From Lucifuga dentata (Eukaryota; Chordata; Actinopteri; Ophidiiformes; Bythitidae): 64,000 bases of DNA. The position numbers were made by a program, and so were the translations under genes. The notes under the pieces are model-generated. The model saw only the letters and a list, made by a program, of their open reading frames with translations, was not told the origin of the DNA and did not search any database. Where the stretch lies: NCBI GenBank assembly GCA_014773175.1, contig VXCM01000997.1:124001-188000 (forward strand), given 5' to 3'. This document shows positions 14,497-27,760 of the stretch, piece after piece. Numbering within the stretch: the stretch's first letter is position 1; every line of letters starts with the position of its first letter.

Positions 14497-14530
14497 GATA
14501 AACCCATCATGAGGACATGATGGGTTTATC
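14497..14530. other. Perfect 15-bp hairpin with 4-nt loop
   Basis: The arm 'gataaacccatcatg' (14497-14511), loop 'agga' and exact reverse-complement arm (14516-14530) form a cruciform-capable inverted repeat. It starts 18 bp right of the assembly N at 14479, so a local assembly error is possible. Confidence 0.75.
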
Positions 14531-17500
14531 TTGACAACATGACCAGGGATGAGCCGTGTCTGAGAAAGATGAGGAGACAAGCTGAATACACTGGGAAACA
14601 GAGTGGAAACATGGGATAATCCCTGATGGGGACAGAACCTAAGACTACTGAGCAGGAAAATACACACAAACAACTGTTCAAAGGTCCACATGCACGCAAA
14701 ATGTACACAGAGGACCTCACTCAGTGCAATCAATGACCTGGAAATGATGAGTCTAAATACAGGTTTGCACATCTATAATTTTCATTTTTCCATTTCAAAA
14801 AACTTGTCACCTCAAGTAGAGGTTATTTTAATGTCAAATATATCAGTCTTGAGTAATCATCATTACTAATTAGTTATTTAGGCTACGGATTTTCAAAAAA
14901 ATAGCGACAACTGGCTATCGCATGTTCCCAAAGACCAACAGGACATCTTCAAACTGCTTATTTTGTCTGACCAACAGTCAAAAAAATCCAAAGATGTTCA
15001 ATTTATACTGCTGTGAAACCAAGAAAAGCAGTAATTCCTCACAACACAGCAGCTGAAACCAGCAATTTTTTTTTGGCAAATTTTTTCCAGCAATGTACAG
15101 GATTAAAGCCTTGAAATGATATATCAATTATGAAAATAGTCATCAATTTTATGCTTCTCGATTGTTGTATTAGCACTAATATCCATAAACAAAATGCATC
15201 TTCTGCTCTCATTTTCTATTCATACATTTGAATTTTTCTTTTATTCAAATAAAGAGAAAAATTACCATTAAGGATGAGATGAACTTCAAATGAGTTAAAA
15301 CACTGTCATCACAGGTTCGATCATTAGTCAGACATGCTTCCACTGAGAGTTACTTATGCACGTTTAGGTGACATACAAGTGATACAACAGCTTTTCCTGT
15401 TTATCTTACATACAGCTAAGATAAAAATAACCGTCATATTTGACATTTGGTCTGGTTTTTGCTGTATTTGTGGAACCATGTGGAAAAAATAAGTCCAATA
15501 AATACTCGCTCTTATAGAAGTATTACATGAGCACATCCAATGAGCATGGATACGCTTATCCTATGTTTTAGAGCAGATTGCATGGCCTTAGGGCTGTGCA
15601 CACAGTCATACAATCCATTGAGAACTGCATATTTATTAACAGAAAATCTACTTTATAGCCATGATCATATGCCTGGCACACATGCAGAAAATCCCATAAC
15701 TGGACATTAAAATGGACTACCTTGGCGGAGGTAATAAAAATACATTGTTTTTCATTCTAATAACTGGAACTACAGCCTAAATGTCCCTATATATCATATC
15801 AAAATATTAACAATCTTCAGCATAACCTCCTGAAAATTATCCTGCTTTCAGGACCCATCAGACTGGTAAAACTATCACTAACAGTAGGCAAACACTTGGA
15901 AGAGAGTTGATATTTATGCTCTTCATAAAATCATAAGGAAATCAGTGGAACATCTAACAAAACCAGAGCCAAAAGACCTACACAGCTGACAGCATGATGT
16001 TTTTGTAGAAAAAAATGCATCTATTTCTGGCAACAGCATCAATCCTCAAGAGTCCAAAACAAGTGCCGTCCCTGCTTCATACACTCCTTAAGGCAGCAAA
16101 CGGCTGTTACCTGTGCTGTTTGCTCTGTTTATTAGCTCAAAAAATGGAGATGGAATCAGCGTAATGCTGTCAGCATAAAAATCACAATTTGTTTCGAGTC
16201 TTCTCTATCGCTATGTGAGCCACAGCAGCTTTGAAATGTTTGGCCAGAGGAGAGAAAGAACAAAGAGAAAAGAGGAAAGAAAGTGACCTGAGCGCATGCT
16301 TTATTGATCTGCTGGGCTCTGTCTTGTTTACACACATGCACATGCAGTATCCATACATACACACACCTGCAAATACATGCAAGAACACATGCTGATGCAT
16401 AGCTCACAGGACAATGACAGCACACATCAAAACATGCAGGCACATACTGCACATGCATATGCCAGGCTCTTGACTTGATGTTCCAAGACTGTGTCCACGA
16501 ATACCCACTTATTCTTCATTTCCACCAACCAGGCAGACACATACACATATATCATATACAGAACAAATCCAGGTTTGCTGTTGACCCTGTTCTGTCAGAG
16601 AAGTTTTATTCATGCTGGGTGAAGAGTTTTCTCGGACTTCCTCTCTTGGCTGTCTGTTTTTTATATAGAGTTTCTTGATTCTGGCAGAATACATTCTCTA
16701 TGCTGTATAATTAGAAACAATCAACATTGTGCATGATGCACTATGTTGATTATATGTATGTTGTTTGTTGTTGTTGTATGTACTGATGCCTTTACAGCAG
16801 ATTAGCAGCACAATTGCTGATTCAACAATTTTACAGTCAAACACAGACGGTTACTGAATGGCTGGACTAGAATGAATGCTACTCAACCCTTTTTATGTCA
16901 GACCTGTAACTTAAATGACACTTTTCAATGGGAAAAGGAAACAGTAACAGACAGAGAGAAAACAGATCAGTCCAGCACTCTTAATGCTCTTAATGAGAGA
17001 AAAGTGTCTGTATTGATTCTAACACACTGTGATCGACGAACAGAGGAAACCTACAGATGGAGGGAGACAAAGATAAAGAACATCCTATTGAAAAGGCTTC
17101 CAGACAGAGCAGCCATCTATAAATAATATAAACAAAACAGAAAGACATGTACACTTGTAAATATGTGTCCATTTCTCTATGCATATATACTCATCAGTAT
17201 ATCAGTATGCATTTGTGCATGTTATAATGATGTAAGAATGTTGGACAGAGGCCAAGAGAACAAAAGAGACACATCTTTCATCATAAACAATTCAAACCAG
17301 CCCCCCCACTGGCCTTCTTGTCCTATTTCTTTGTCTATAAAGCTAAAGGCACAACAAAAGTCCTGACAATCTACCAGACTGCATGAAAACAGATACATCA
17401 GGGGGTTGGACAAAAATAACAGGAGTGCCTTACAACATAATGCAATCTCACAGCATCGCAATAATTACAACTGTATCTGAAGCTTATTATGATCCATTTT

Positions 17501-17917
17501 TGTTGAGACTGAGGTGATTCAAGTGGAGTTTGCAGTGGATTGTATTACATGGAAAGGATTTCCTTTCTGTGTATATAAGATTAAACAGAGAGCAATCTCT
17601 ACACATTGTACCACTAAATAGTGGTGTAAAACAGGATACACAGTGTTAAGTGTTAATTGTAATTTGGGCAATTTTAATCGGCTCTACAACAATTTGCAGG
17701 ACAAGGACAAACTGAAGTGATACAATACAAAAGAAAACACAGTAACATCCCTGCAGTCTTCCTTTGTGTTTTTCAGGTCTTCTGACCACACCTCTGCTGA
17801 GCTATGGTACACTTTCTCTCTCTCTCATTATCCTGTCCCTTGTCTCTAGTCTTCCTCATCCCCCTCTCCCTTATTCTCTTATTCCAATTAATGATCTTCC
17901 CCCTTTAGGCATCCGTT

Positions 17918-17966
17918 GTTTCCATAGGAACAGAGCTCTGTAGTCGATACCAGTTGTCTAGGCAAC
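17918..17966. promoter_or_regulatory. Pair of RFX-type X-box palindromes
   Basis: GTTTCCATAGGAAC (17918-17931) and GTTGTCTAGGCAAC (17953-17966) start 35 bp apart. Both have the X-box layout of two inverted half-sites around a 2-bp spacer. The surroundings are non-coding. RFX binding is inferred from the motif. Confidence 0.45.
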
Positions 17967-18344
17967 AGAGAGCTGGCCAGGATGTTCTGCATGTGTATGT
18001 GTCTGCATGCACATGTCACGTTTACTTGATTTGGGCTTGCCCCTTGCAGTGGTGCAGAGAGAAATATGTTGTGTTCATTGTTTACTGTGGAGAGAGACTT
18101 ATCTTTCTTTCTGTCTGAAAAAAATTCAAGTTTTTCTTACTTATTGTGTGCATGTGACAAAGTGTATGCATGTAGTGTCAAAGTGTGTGTGACCACCATG
18201 CTAATCCTAAGAACACAGGCATTGGATATTAATTTTATCTTAATTGGAAAACATTTATCTCTAACACTGCACACATACTGCATATACTGTACAATAAGTA
18301 TCACTATAGTCTCCATTTTTCTGTCTTTGTATTAGATCTCTCTC

Positions 18345-18345
<1 letters not shown>

Positions 18346-18398
<53 letters not shown>
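18346..18398. repeat. (CA)n microsatellite
   Basis: About 26 CA units. Confidence 0.95.
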
Positions 18399-18401
<3 letters not shown>

Positions 18402-18948
18402 AAGGGCAGTCCCTGAAGATTATAATCTCTTTCCTGAATACAGATTTTATTCTGGTTGGTGGAAAAAACAGGGTAAATCCCAGTGTTATTTCTCTTTCTC
18501 TAATACTGCAATGCACAGATGAGAGAACACAGAACAAAGGGATTTAAGAACAGTGTGTGTGTGTGTGTGAGATGGCATGAGACAGAGGGAGAGTGAGAGG
18601 CAGGGAGAGAGGGAGTGTGTGTCTGTTAAATGGAACAGAAGGGTTGCATCTGGCCTCAGGGCTTCCCTAGTCACAGGCGGGACAAACCTTAATGCTGGAT
18701 TACCAACGGTATCCACCGAGAGAAAGAGAGGATGAGTAAAACTGACAAAGTGTAAAAAGATGAAAATGCAGAAAAGGTAATTTATCCATTACTGGTTGTG
18801 TCAGTCAGTAATTTGTAACAAATAACATTCAATCACACACCTTTTAAACAAACACTCTAAATACCTATGATGTAGGGTAACTATGATATAGAATGACTGC
18901 TATATATTTTTAAAGTGCACATTGTCTGTGTTGTTTTCAGTAGTTTTT

Positions 18949-18952
<4 letters not shown>

Positions 18953-18999
<47 letters not shown>
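18953..18999. repeat. (GT)n microsatellite
   Basis: About 23 GT units. CA- and GT-rich text continues to about 19160. Confidence 0.95.
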
Positions 19000-19002
<3 letters not shown>

Positions 19003-19525
19003 GCTTGCCATCTGCCTCAGTGTGTGCGAGTCTGTGTGTGTATGCATGTGTGTGTCTGGGCACGTGCAGAGAATCATCCTAGAGCTGCGTGTAAATCTCT
19101 AGAGAGCTGGGAAGCATCAGCTCAGCTCAATGCACACACACACACACCACACACACAAATCTGCAGAAACATATATTAGTACACATATGGATGAGCATAT
19201 ATAATATGCATATGTATGCACATACACATACAAGGATGCTATAAACAGATACTGAGGCACATGTGCACACAAGCATAACAAAGAAGCAAACAGAAAGCTA
19301 AAAAAAACAAAAAAATTAAAAAACACTGCAAGGACACACAAATGCACTCACACACCCTGACTTTGATCCCATTCTCACATCACTACACATGCGCAACCAG
19401 AATTGCAATCACCCATGCTCCCTCTACCTCACGTGTGCTCCACTGCTCTACTTTCTCTCCTTTAGAGCCAGAGAGAATTGAACTCATCAGGTCAGTGCTC
19501 ACACACGTGCTCACACTCTCTCACT

Positions 19526-19527
<2 letters not shown>

Positions 19528-19568
<41 letters not shown>
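19528..19568. repeat. (CA)n microsatellite
   Basis: About 20 CA units, preceded by TCACACTC-type imperfect repeats. Confidence 0.95.
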
Positions 19569-19572
<4 letters not shown>

Positions 19573-22114
19573 TCACACTCACACAGTAGCAATACAGTAT
19601 ATGCACACGTACACATCCAAATGAGCATGCACTTATGCACAAACTCAAGCATGCAATCACAATTAAGCAGCACGCAGGAGCAAGCAGGCACACACACATG
19701 CAGTCCATAAATCTGTAACTGGGGACACACTTGAATATTCATACAGTCACACCTCAGCATCTACTGTACTGTATATACACATAAGAAAATATGAGGGAGG
19801 CCTCACAGGTTTGCAGGCAACACAAACACAATAGCAATGATATAAGAAATTTGCCATTAAAATTTTAGAAAAGAACTTTAAACTAACTTAGATAGCAGTT
19901 TCCTCATGAACCATCATTCCTTTCACACTGGTGCCACGAGAGGTAAAAAATAAAATGCTGGTGGATTGCCAATTTCATGAAGTGCAAAGCAAATTTTTCT
20001 TCCTTTGCTCGTTTGGTGATTTCAAGGCACAAACTAAGCCTGGCTGCATCAAGCGTGGTGAAGCTGCAATTCTGGTCTCCACTTTGGCATGAAATTGCAC
20101 CTGTGCTTCCAAAACCTCCAAAGCTGAAAAAAATAAGATGGCTTGCTCATACTCTCACTGTTTATGTGAGTACACAAGACATACAACATGTATCTTATGT
20201 GTGTCTGTTTGTATAATATGCTGCGTGCAAGATGGGTTGTATACACCTGTGTATTGTATGTACAGCAGTGTAACAGGCAAGTGCATGACTGTGTGTGTAT
20301 GCATTTGTGTGTCCTCATATGAATGTTCCCATGAGCCTGTCTTCCCGGCAGGCATCCAACTTCCCGGTAATGGAGCAGGGGAGAACTCTCCACAGCAGGA
20401 GCCAGAAACAACCAATCAACGCCAATGAATCTCTGTCTCTCTCCACATTAAACTCAAGCACAAGATGATGTCATGACAAGAGCTTCTCCACCATGATGTG
20501 TGGCTTGGTGGTTACAGGGTTATATATTTTCCAATAAATTGTCAGTGGATATGGGGATTCGGTGGGACAGTAGGATGGAAATGGATTGATGGAAAAAGAC
20601 TAAATAAATATAAAATAGTGCTCATATGCAAAGGATCAATACAATGACAAAGAAATCTCACTGAATTATTCTTCAGTAATCTATTTGTCAACAGGTATTC
20701 TTGGCATAAATACATCTTACGCTGCTTGCATGTGCAACCTGATGATTTAAAGCTTTACATTTCACTTGCATCAATCGGATGAATTATACCTTTGCTAAAA
20801 ACATCTTGATGCCATTTAAAGCAACCTTGCAGCCATCAGCAGCAAACAGGTGGTGTGTTTTCCATGATCAGTACTCAGAACTCAGTAAAAAACAAGTTGG
20901 CTGATAGTTAATAGGAAAAGAATCCATCAAGCAAATCCAAAAAGTGTTAATTCTTTAGCTTGGAATATTTAGAGATAACCGAGGAAAAACCTGGGTAACA
21001 ACTGGATTACGTAATGTTACTAGAAGGTGACAGGAAGGTGGTCAGAGGTAGAACATGACAAGCTGATTGTGATGGTCAACACATCATTATGTAACCTTTT
21101 ACTTAAGCTTTTCACTGTCAATGCATCTTTTTGTCCACTTGAGATCCTTTCTAATAACATTTCCTGGCACACATCGCTGCATTTCCCTGTAAGCCTCCTC
21201 GCTCTCTCACCCACTCTCCTTCTGCTAATGAGAACTCGGAAAATACAGAAAAAACAGAAGATAACAAGCAAGACAGAGAGAGAGAGATGGGGGGGATTCA
21301 GAGCAATACAGAAGAGGTGTAGAGTTTCTATTATGTAAAAAGAGTTTTTTGAGTTTCTCAATTAGACCATGTAGCTTCACATTAACTTACACCAGGCTGA
21401 GTAAAAGCACACGCATAAAGACATGCATGCATGCACACAACAATGTACACACACACAACACACACGTACACACACACAAAACATAACAGATGCGTTATGT
21501 GTTCACAAGTTGTTTCTTTCCCTCAAGACAACTGAAAATTAAGTCCAAACTACAACATTTTAATAAAATATTTGGGTTTTTTCAAACATACCAAGAATCT
21601 TCCCTTGAGTACCTTTGAGCAACAGAATCCTTAAATCAGTCATCCTCAAAGTCTGGACTCCGGTCCAGATCTGGTCCAAACCACAACTGTCTCTGGACTC
21701 AGATCAAATAATACTTTTCATATGTATTATCTGCGGGACACTGCTGCGATACAATGAGTCAAAATTGTCTGCTTTCTCTGCTGCGGAGAAAGCGAAACCA
21801 AATGTCCAATCACCTTCAGCATTCCGTTTCGTCTGCNCTTTTTCATTTTGTTTCAACTACAGCCAGGACCTTTGTTTTATTGAGAATTTTCTTTGTGGGC
21901 CTTTAAGATCTGTATTTGAGTACCCCTACATTAAATCTTATTCCAGACCCCAAAATTGTATTTACTTTTTGAAAGAAAAGCTTCAACTTTTTGAGACAAC
22001 CAAAAACTAGCCCTTACGTCTTCAAGCAACCCTAAGAAGCAGCCTTTACCTCTTTAACCAGGACTAAAGGTTAGCAATTAAAAGTGTTAGTCTGAGATGA
22101 TATCCAATGAAAGA

Positions 22115-22128
22115 GTCTCCATAGCAAC
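22115..22128. promoter_or_regulatory. RFX-type X-box
   Basis: GTCTCCATAGCAAC matches the X-box half-sites around a 2-bp spacer, with one change in the left half. It lies in non-coding DNA. Confidence 0.35.
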
Positions 22129-22757
22129 AGTGAGAGTGACTCACAGAGCGTCAGGCTGTGAAATAAATTTCACACCTCAGTGCACCACGGCCTCTATTGT
22201 GAGATTGTGCATGTATGTGTATGTCGGTTTTCATATGCACACTTGCAGCAAAAATAAAACTGTTTATTGTTACATCTATTGTACCATGTTTCTATATATG
22301 TAAGCTTGACAGAAACTAGCAATGACAAGCTATGTTTTGATTCACCCATCTGTAATTTTGCTGTACTTTCTGGTGCATTGCAGTATATTATTATCTTAAT
22401 ATACATAAAGTTGCATTTGCACAGCTTTGATATCATGTGCATATGAGAAACCTGGACCCACCCACTGTAAGAAATATTTTTTACCTGATTTTTCCATCAA
22501 CACTGCTTGTGCTTCAGGATTCCTATTGCTTCTGTTAAGAAACATTCTCAAAGCAGATTCTAGATTTAAGTGCACTGCACTCTTTCCCTCCCTTTCACTT
22601 TTTCGCTCTACTTTGCTACCTTTAGTCTCACACTGGCACACTGCTCATTAGCTTTCTGTCAGCCATGGGTTCTGTTTCCCATTTACTCCTCTTTCCCCCT
22701 GCTTCTTCTCTCTATTTCTCTCTCTATCATCAGTTCATGTGGCTGTCATGTTTCCCT

Positions 22758-22761
<4 letters not shown>

Positions 22762-22814
<53 letters not shown>
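22762..22814. repeat. (CT)n microsatellite
   Basis: About 25 CT units within a longer pyrimidine-rich stretch (22570-22930). Confidence 0.95.
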
Positions 22815-22817
<3 letters not shown>

Positions 22818-24339
22818 CTTGTGTGCGAGAGTTTAACAAGCACAGTAAGATCGTTCTCTTCATCACTCTATCCTCACTCAGGTTTTTCCTCCTTCTGCTT
22901 CGTCTTTCTCTTTCTCATCTCTTTCCATCTGTCCCCTCTATGGTTTTGTGAGACTTGAGAAAAGAGAGCTGAGAAAAACTGAGAAATTTTCTTAAGAAAT
23001 CAAAGCAGGCTCTGAACCCACCTCCCACATCCCTGCAAAACACACACTCACTCAATACACACTTGAATCGTGACTGCTGTAACCATGCAAGCTACAGTGA
23101 GAGAGCAAAAATACACGAGCACAGAAAAGAAGATGATCAACTTCTCAGTCATCACAGAGTCGCAGTATTTGCACAGAATAAGATGCTCAACGAAATATAT
23201 ATATATATATATGCAGTCACATTCAAAGTGCAGACAACATGGATACAGTCACAAATTATTATTAACACAACCCCAAGCATAGAGCGGGTGAGACAAGTGA
23301 AAGTGGAAATGAGGGGAAAAGAGTGTGAAAGGGAGAAGTGAGAAGAAGACATGGCGAGAAGAGAAGCATGTGATGAAAAGTAAGAAAGAACTTGAGTATC
23401 TTATTGTAATCATCTTGAAACAGGCCTGCATCGTGACTTTAGCTCTGTTTCGCTTCAAGAGATGTCAAATCCTCCCATCTGTCCCCAAAATACACTCACT
23501 GATCCTCTAATACTTCCTTCTGGAAGATGAGAACACCCAGGACTTTGTCTATATTTGTGAGAGTGTGTTCCTACTATCAGATGCTGTCTTGGCCAATATA
23601 AAAAAAAAAAATCCACCTCTGTTAAGCTTGTCCCTAGCTGAGCTTNAAAAAAAAAAAAAAACTTAAATCATGCCTGTAACTGTTGAAATTAGAACCAATT
23701 AGCACTGCTGAAAACATATTAGTAATGGACACATTCATGAACAGATCATGAGTAATTTTTTTGCATTCAGAGCTCCTCAGTCACCTACTTCAGTTAAATG
23801 TTCTCTTGTCTTGGAGTGTCAAGGTCAAGCATGATGAGCCAAAACGCTGTCACTGACACAGCGGTGCTTAGTGCTGCAGTCAGCAGCTGAAGGGCACTCA
23901 ACACTGTTAAAGTGAAATGATGGGCTGTACAGATGGAGTGTAAATGTAGAGTGCCACTATTACTGATGTCACCTTCAGAAAGAAGTCATTTACAGATGAA
24001 CTGCTATTGTAGTAATGCAGTTAAATCATGAAAGGACACTCATGGCTTGTAAAATATTGAAAGGTAGGCAGAGCCATTAAATAGGTTCCAATTCCACTGC
24101 CAGAGCAAACAAACATTTGATTTCTGGAATTCTCAGTGTTGTACAACAATATGCTTAAGAAACGAAATCATAGCCTCTTTTTGTAATATAGAGCTGAACT
24201 AGGCCAAGTTTCTATCCTTTACTCAACATGGAGACATGAGATTATCTTTGGTAAAACCATGTCACACTATGGAAAGATTAGCAGTCTACTGTACTCCATT
24301 TCCAAACTTCAAATAAACAAGCTATGGCATCAATTGACA

Positions 24340-24625
24340 GAGTTTATTTTTATCAGCCAGTTTGTCAACTTTGATTATACCCCGATTAAGGCAATAAATT
24401 GATTATTTTCAAATGTAATGTAAACACCACAACTAGATGGTTATAATCATCTCCGCATGTGTTTCCTTACCAGCTGTGTTTCCCCTCATATTGCAAATAC
24501 GCAATGCATCATGTACATTTGGCAAACAACTGAATCCTATTAATTCTGTCCATGTATATGGCTTACTTGCATTTTCGCCTTAATCACAATAGACAAAAAT
24601 CATAATGTGCATGTAAACATAGTGA
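24340..24625. repeat. Non-autonomous DNA transposon relic (family A)
   Basis: Shares with 40497-40885 the order 'aaatgtaatgtaaacac', 'gtgtttccttaccagctgt', 'atgtacatttggcaaacaa', 'tattaattctgtccatg', 'atatggcttact' and a terminal 'gtgcatgtaaacatagtgac'. The ends are degenerate inverted repeats. No open reading frame of note. Confidence 0.55.
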
Positions 24626-25068
24626 CTCATACCTTAGCAACCTTCTACCTTGCTTCTACCAGTAATCTAGATCCCTTAATTTACCTGCCAGGAGGTCATC
24701 CATCTTCAACAGTAAGTAAGTGATCATCAGCAAACGTTGAAAGTATTTAAATGAAAATTTTAACTACTTTGTTTTTGAGCAATGAATACTATGGCAGTGG
24801 CTTTGGTCAGTTTCTACTTGCTAAATTTTCCACTCAGACTATAACTATGACTAGAACATTTGAACAAAATGCAAAGGCTAAATGTAGAACACACTACTGT
24901 TGTTTAGTTTATGATGATACAGTTATTTGGGTTTTAATACTTATATAAACTGTGGATATGCATGTGGATTGAGCTAGCTCAGGTTTGGGCATGTTAAGCC
25001 CTTTTCCAATTTAGATCCATGAAGACCTTCAATACTTGTACAGTAAAGCAGTAAGACTTTTACAATAC

Positions 25069-25352
25069 CTCTTTCAATGCTTGGTGAATGAAACAGGCTG
25101 TCTGTGGGGACACCGTCCAAGGGCTTTTCTCGTCCACCATCATGGAATCTAGCGTGGCCTTCTCGAGGACGACATCAAAAGATGCATCAGGGAAGGAGAG
25201 CTGGCGTATGTCCATCTGGTGCCAGGTCATGCTTGAGCAGTCTCCATGCCTGGCTCTCATGGTACTTATGCACACTGAGGAGTAATCTATGTTGGTGATG
25301 GAGTGGTATCCAGTACTATACATTTCAGCGCTCATACTACTGTTTCCACAAC
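25069..25352 (-). CDS. eef1akmt4: eef1akmt4, second coding exon (eEF1A lysine methyltransferase 4, SAM-binding core)
   Basis: This internal exon is bounded by an acceptor (ctccag before GTTGTGG) and a donor (GAG|gtattg). It completes the glycine split with the exon at 53045 and encodes 94 further residues ending in phase 0. The join reads ILVLGCGNSSMS, the motif I loop that binds S-adenosylmethionine in class I methyltransferases. Then come the acidic strand-2 motif NIDYSS, a QMDIR motif and the post-I motif FDVVLEKATLDSMM, characteristic of this family. The known enzyme methylates one lysine of translation factor eEF1A in the cytosol. In mammals a transcript joins this methyltransferase part to the ECE2 metallopeptidase, with the switch after the position where this exon ends, so the downstream product here may be either. 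No later exon is recognisable to the left. Confidence 0.93.
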
Positions 25353-25880
25353 CTGGAGTAAAAAAAATAAAATAACAAGAAGAGAAGAGAAGAGAAACAG
25401 AAAAGTCAGCCACAGCTAAAATGGAAAAACACAGGAAGAGGGAAAAAGGCAGCAAAAAGAGGAATGGAGGGATGAGGAAAGAATTCAATATGTTTCTGAT
25501 GACTCAAATCCTCACTTTATGTGCTGGGAACATTTTGGTATGAGTAAAACATGCTTTGATCCATTTGGCTACAACGTGTGATTCAACAGCCTGGCTCACA
25601 AAAACAAAGAGTGCAATCAATGGGACCACCTCTTGCGATTAATAAAACAGACAAGCACACAGAATCCCTCTCTCTAGTCTGGCACTCTCTCTCTCACACA
25701 CAATCTGCTAAAGATCCTTTGCTGAGGCATAGCAGAGAGTGAGTTCAAAATGCATCAGAGGTCACAAGTTTTCAACAACAAACATGTTGGAGGGAGACAG
25801 ATGGGCCAAAAGAATAGTAAAGCTTGTCTGTCATGTAAAAGGATAAAAAGAAAATGATCTACTAAATGCAGCAGCTCATC

Positions 25881-26011
25881 CCTTGGATCAGATGACTCAT
25901 AGATTGTGTAGATGGAGGCGGAGTGGGTGAGGAGTTAGGAGGCTGNCCTTGGATCAGATGACTCATAGATTGTGTAGATGGAGGCGGAGTGGGTGAGGAG
26001 TTAGGAGGCTG
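25881..26011. repeat. 65-bp direct repeat around a single N (assembly join)
   Basis: Positions 25881-25945 and 25947-26011 are identical and separated only by N at 25946. This is best read as two contig ends that overlap but were not merged. Confidence 0.9.
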
Positions 26012-26169
26012 ACAGGAAAAAAAAAATGAGAGGGAAAGGAACAAGGAGGAAGACTTGGAGGAGAAAGATGCACCATCTTCATAAGCAGTTCTGTTTCAGT
26101 AAATGTGGAGCTTAAGTGTGTTACCCTCAAAAAGAGGGTATTTTGTTCTTGCATCTGGAGGGGGTGTGT

Positions 26170-26296
26170 ACCTGTGTTTGTGCTTGTGCGCGTACACACG
26201 GAGGTTTAAGGGTAGATGCCTGCTGAGGGAGTNACCTGTGTTTGTGCTTGTGCGCGTACACACGGAGGTTTAAGGGTAGATGCCTGCTGAGGGAGT
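26170..26296. repeat. 63-bp direct repeat around a single N (assembly join)
   Basis: Positions 26170-26232 and 26234-26296 are identical, with N at 26233. It lies only about 160 bp from the join at 25881-26011. Confidence 0.9.
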
Positions 26297-26530
26297 GAGT
26301 GTGATGGGTGGGGCTGTCACTTCCGGAAACATGCTGGCACTGACACCTTTGTTGCAAACGTGTGGCTGCCGCTTGTTATCACTTTACTGCTGCTACCAAT
26401 TACCAACCCAAAGTAATTGGGTGTATGTGTGTGAGGGTGTGTGTGTGTGTGTATGTGTTTGTGTGTGTGTCTGAACAACCTATCCGAAACATACCAAACA
26501 GAATGGTATGCTTAAGTTGTACACTTGTAG

Positions 26531-26531
<1 letters not shown>

Positions 26532-26585
<54 letters not shown>
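26532..26585. repeat. Compound (CA)n(GA)n microsatellite
   Basis: A CA run passes directly into a GA run. An imperfect GT-rich tract precedes it at 26420-26472. Confidence 0.95.
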
Positions 26586-27244
26586 AATGTAGCCGCAGAT
26601 GGAAAGCATTTCAGTTCCAAGCAGGAAACTTAAATACTGTAGATGATACAGAAACTCAACAAATGAGATCGGTGTATTTAAGCTTATTTAAGAATATTCA
26701 CACAAATGTGTGTGTTCCAGACACCAGAGGGACAGTCATGTGTCCCCTAATGAGTCTACCAGTGATGTTTACTTTAAAACAGAGAAAGAAGTATTATCAG
26801 CACTGTTAGGCATTGAAGCAACTGAATGCCTGTGGATGGTAAAAAAAATAAAAATAAATAAAGAATAGACATATAGAGAATGTTTACACAGACTGTTCAC
26901 AGTTTATGGATCATTATGGGCTCAAACAATTATCTTAGACAACTTTACTTTTCAAGTGTGTGAAAAACAAGCCACAGCTTTGCAAAACATTGTTTTGTGG
27001 AGGCAACTGGACAAGCTATGATTGAAACTCCAACTTTCCATATGAAAGACGAACTCATGAAGAAAAGAACAATCATTTTCAGCATTCAGCTGAAGGTCAG
27101 AAAGAGGGTCTATGGCCTCTCTTCATGCCCAGCTTTGGAGCATTGCAGGGAGGGTGATATCTCCACCATCCTGCAACCCACCCGCCCGGTCATAACACAC
27201 GTCAGACATTGTTTCCAAAGGGTTCTCCCGCTGACACAGCTGAT

Positions 27245-27248
<4 letters not shown>

Positions 27249-27294
<46 letters not shown>
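27249..27294. repeat. (GT)n microsatellite
   Basis: About 22 GT units. Confidence 0.95.
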
Positions 27295-27295
<1 letters not shown>

Positions 27296-27759
27296 AATCC
27301 TGTCTGTTTCTTTTTTCCATGTACTCGGCTCTGAGGAGGGTGTATCATATAACAGCTAATTCCTAGGGGTTGTCACGACAATTATAGTTGCCAGGCTGTC
27401 GTCAAGGACACCACTCCCATTTTGACATTGGCTGGTGCCCTCCCCAACCCCTGCCCTTTATATACACAAATGTATGCCCAGCCATGCCATGGATGCTCCT
27501 GAGTTCTGTAACTCAGGAGCAGAGACTGACTGGGTGCATGTTAGCCTGAAGTATGTGAGTGTAGGGGGTATTCTCTGTGTGTGTTTATGTGAGGAGTTCC
27601 ACTCAGGATACCAGGCCAATCCGGAGCCATTTTTTTCCCCCTCTTTTTTTCCCCTCAATAGCCAGAGAGTACATCCTAACTGGATTAACCAGAGAAGCAA
27701 AAAGGGAGCCTAAAGTTAGAGGTGTCACGTCACCTCATTCTGCTGGCTGTATCAGTGTG

Positions 27760-27760
<1 letters not shown>

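Larger units (their letters stand above)
1..25068. other. Non-coding stretch: intron or intergenic DNA left of eef1akmt4 exon at 25069
   Basis: I see no convincing protein-coding exon here. The open frames are low-complexity translations of CA/GT, CT/GA and poly-A/T runs, or short frames without recognisable domains or splice context. The minus-strand exon at 25069-25352 ends in a donor site, so this stretch should be its following intron, unless the rest of the gene is missing. Contents are microsatellites, relics of interspersed repeats, a few perfect hairpins and several X-box-like palindromes, listed separately. The next eef1akmt4 or ECE2 exon should lie left of the window. Short exons without an in-frame ATG could have been missed by eye. 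Confidence 0.7.

Noticed and set aside
14296..14772. 158-residue minus-strand frame rich in Cys and Ser
   Set aside because: Crosses an N, includes a perfect hairpin and GT-rich text, and shows no family resemblance.
19342..19710. 122-residue frame with His-Thr repeats
   Set aside because: Product of a (CA)n tract and its imperfect flanks.
21600..22010. Possible coding exon in the 131-residue plus-strand frame
   Set aside because: Text around 21635-21745 ('ctggactccggtccagatct') looks like an old interspersed repeat, and an N lies inside; no protein family recognised.
25881..26296. Two neighbouring tandem duplications read as a recent rearrangement
   Set aside because: Both are exact, 63-65 bp, and separated only by N, like the other joins in the window; assembly artefact is the simpler explanation.
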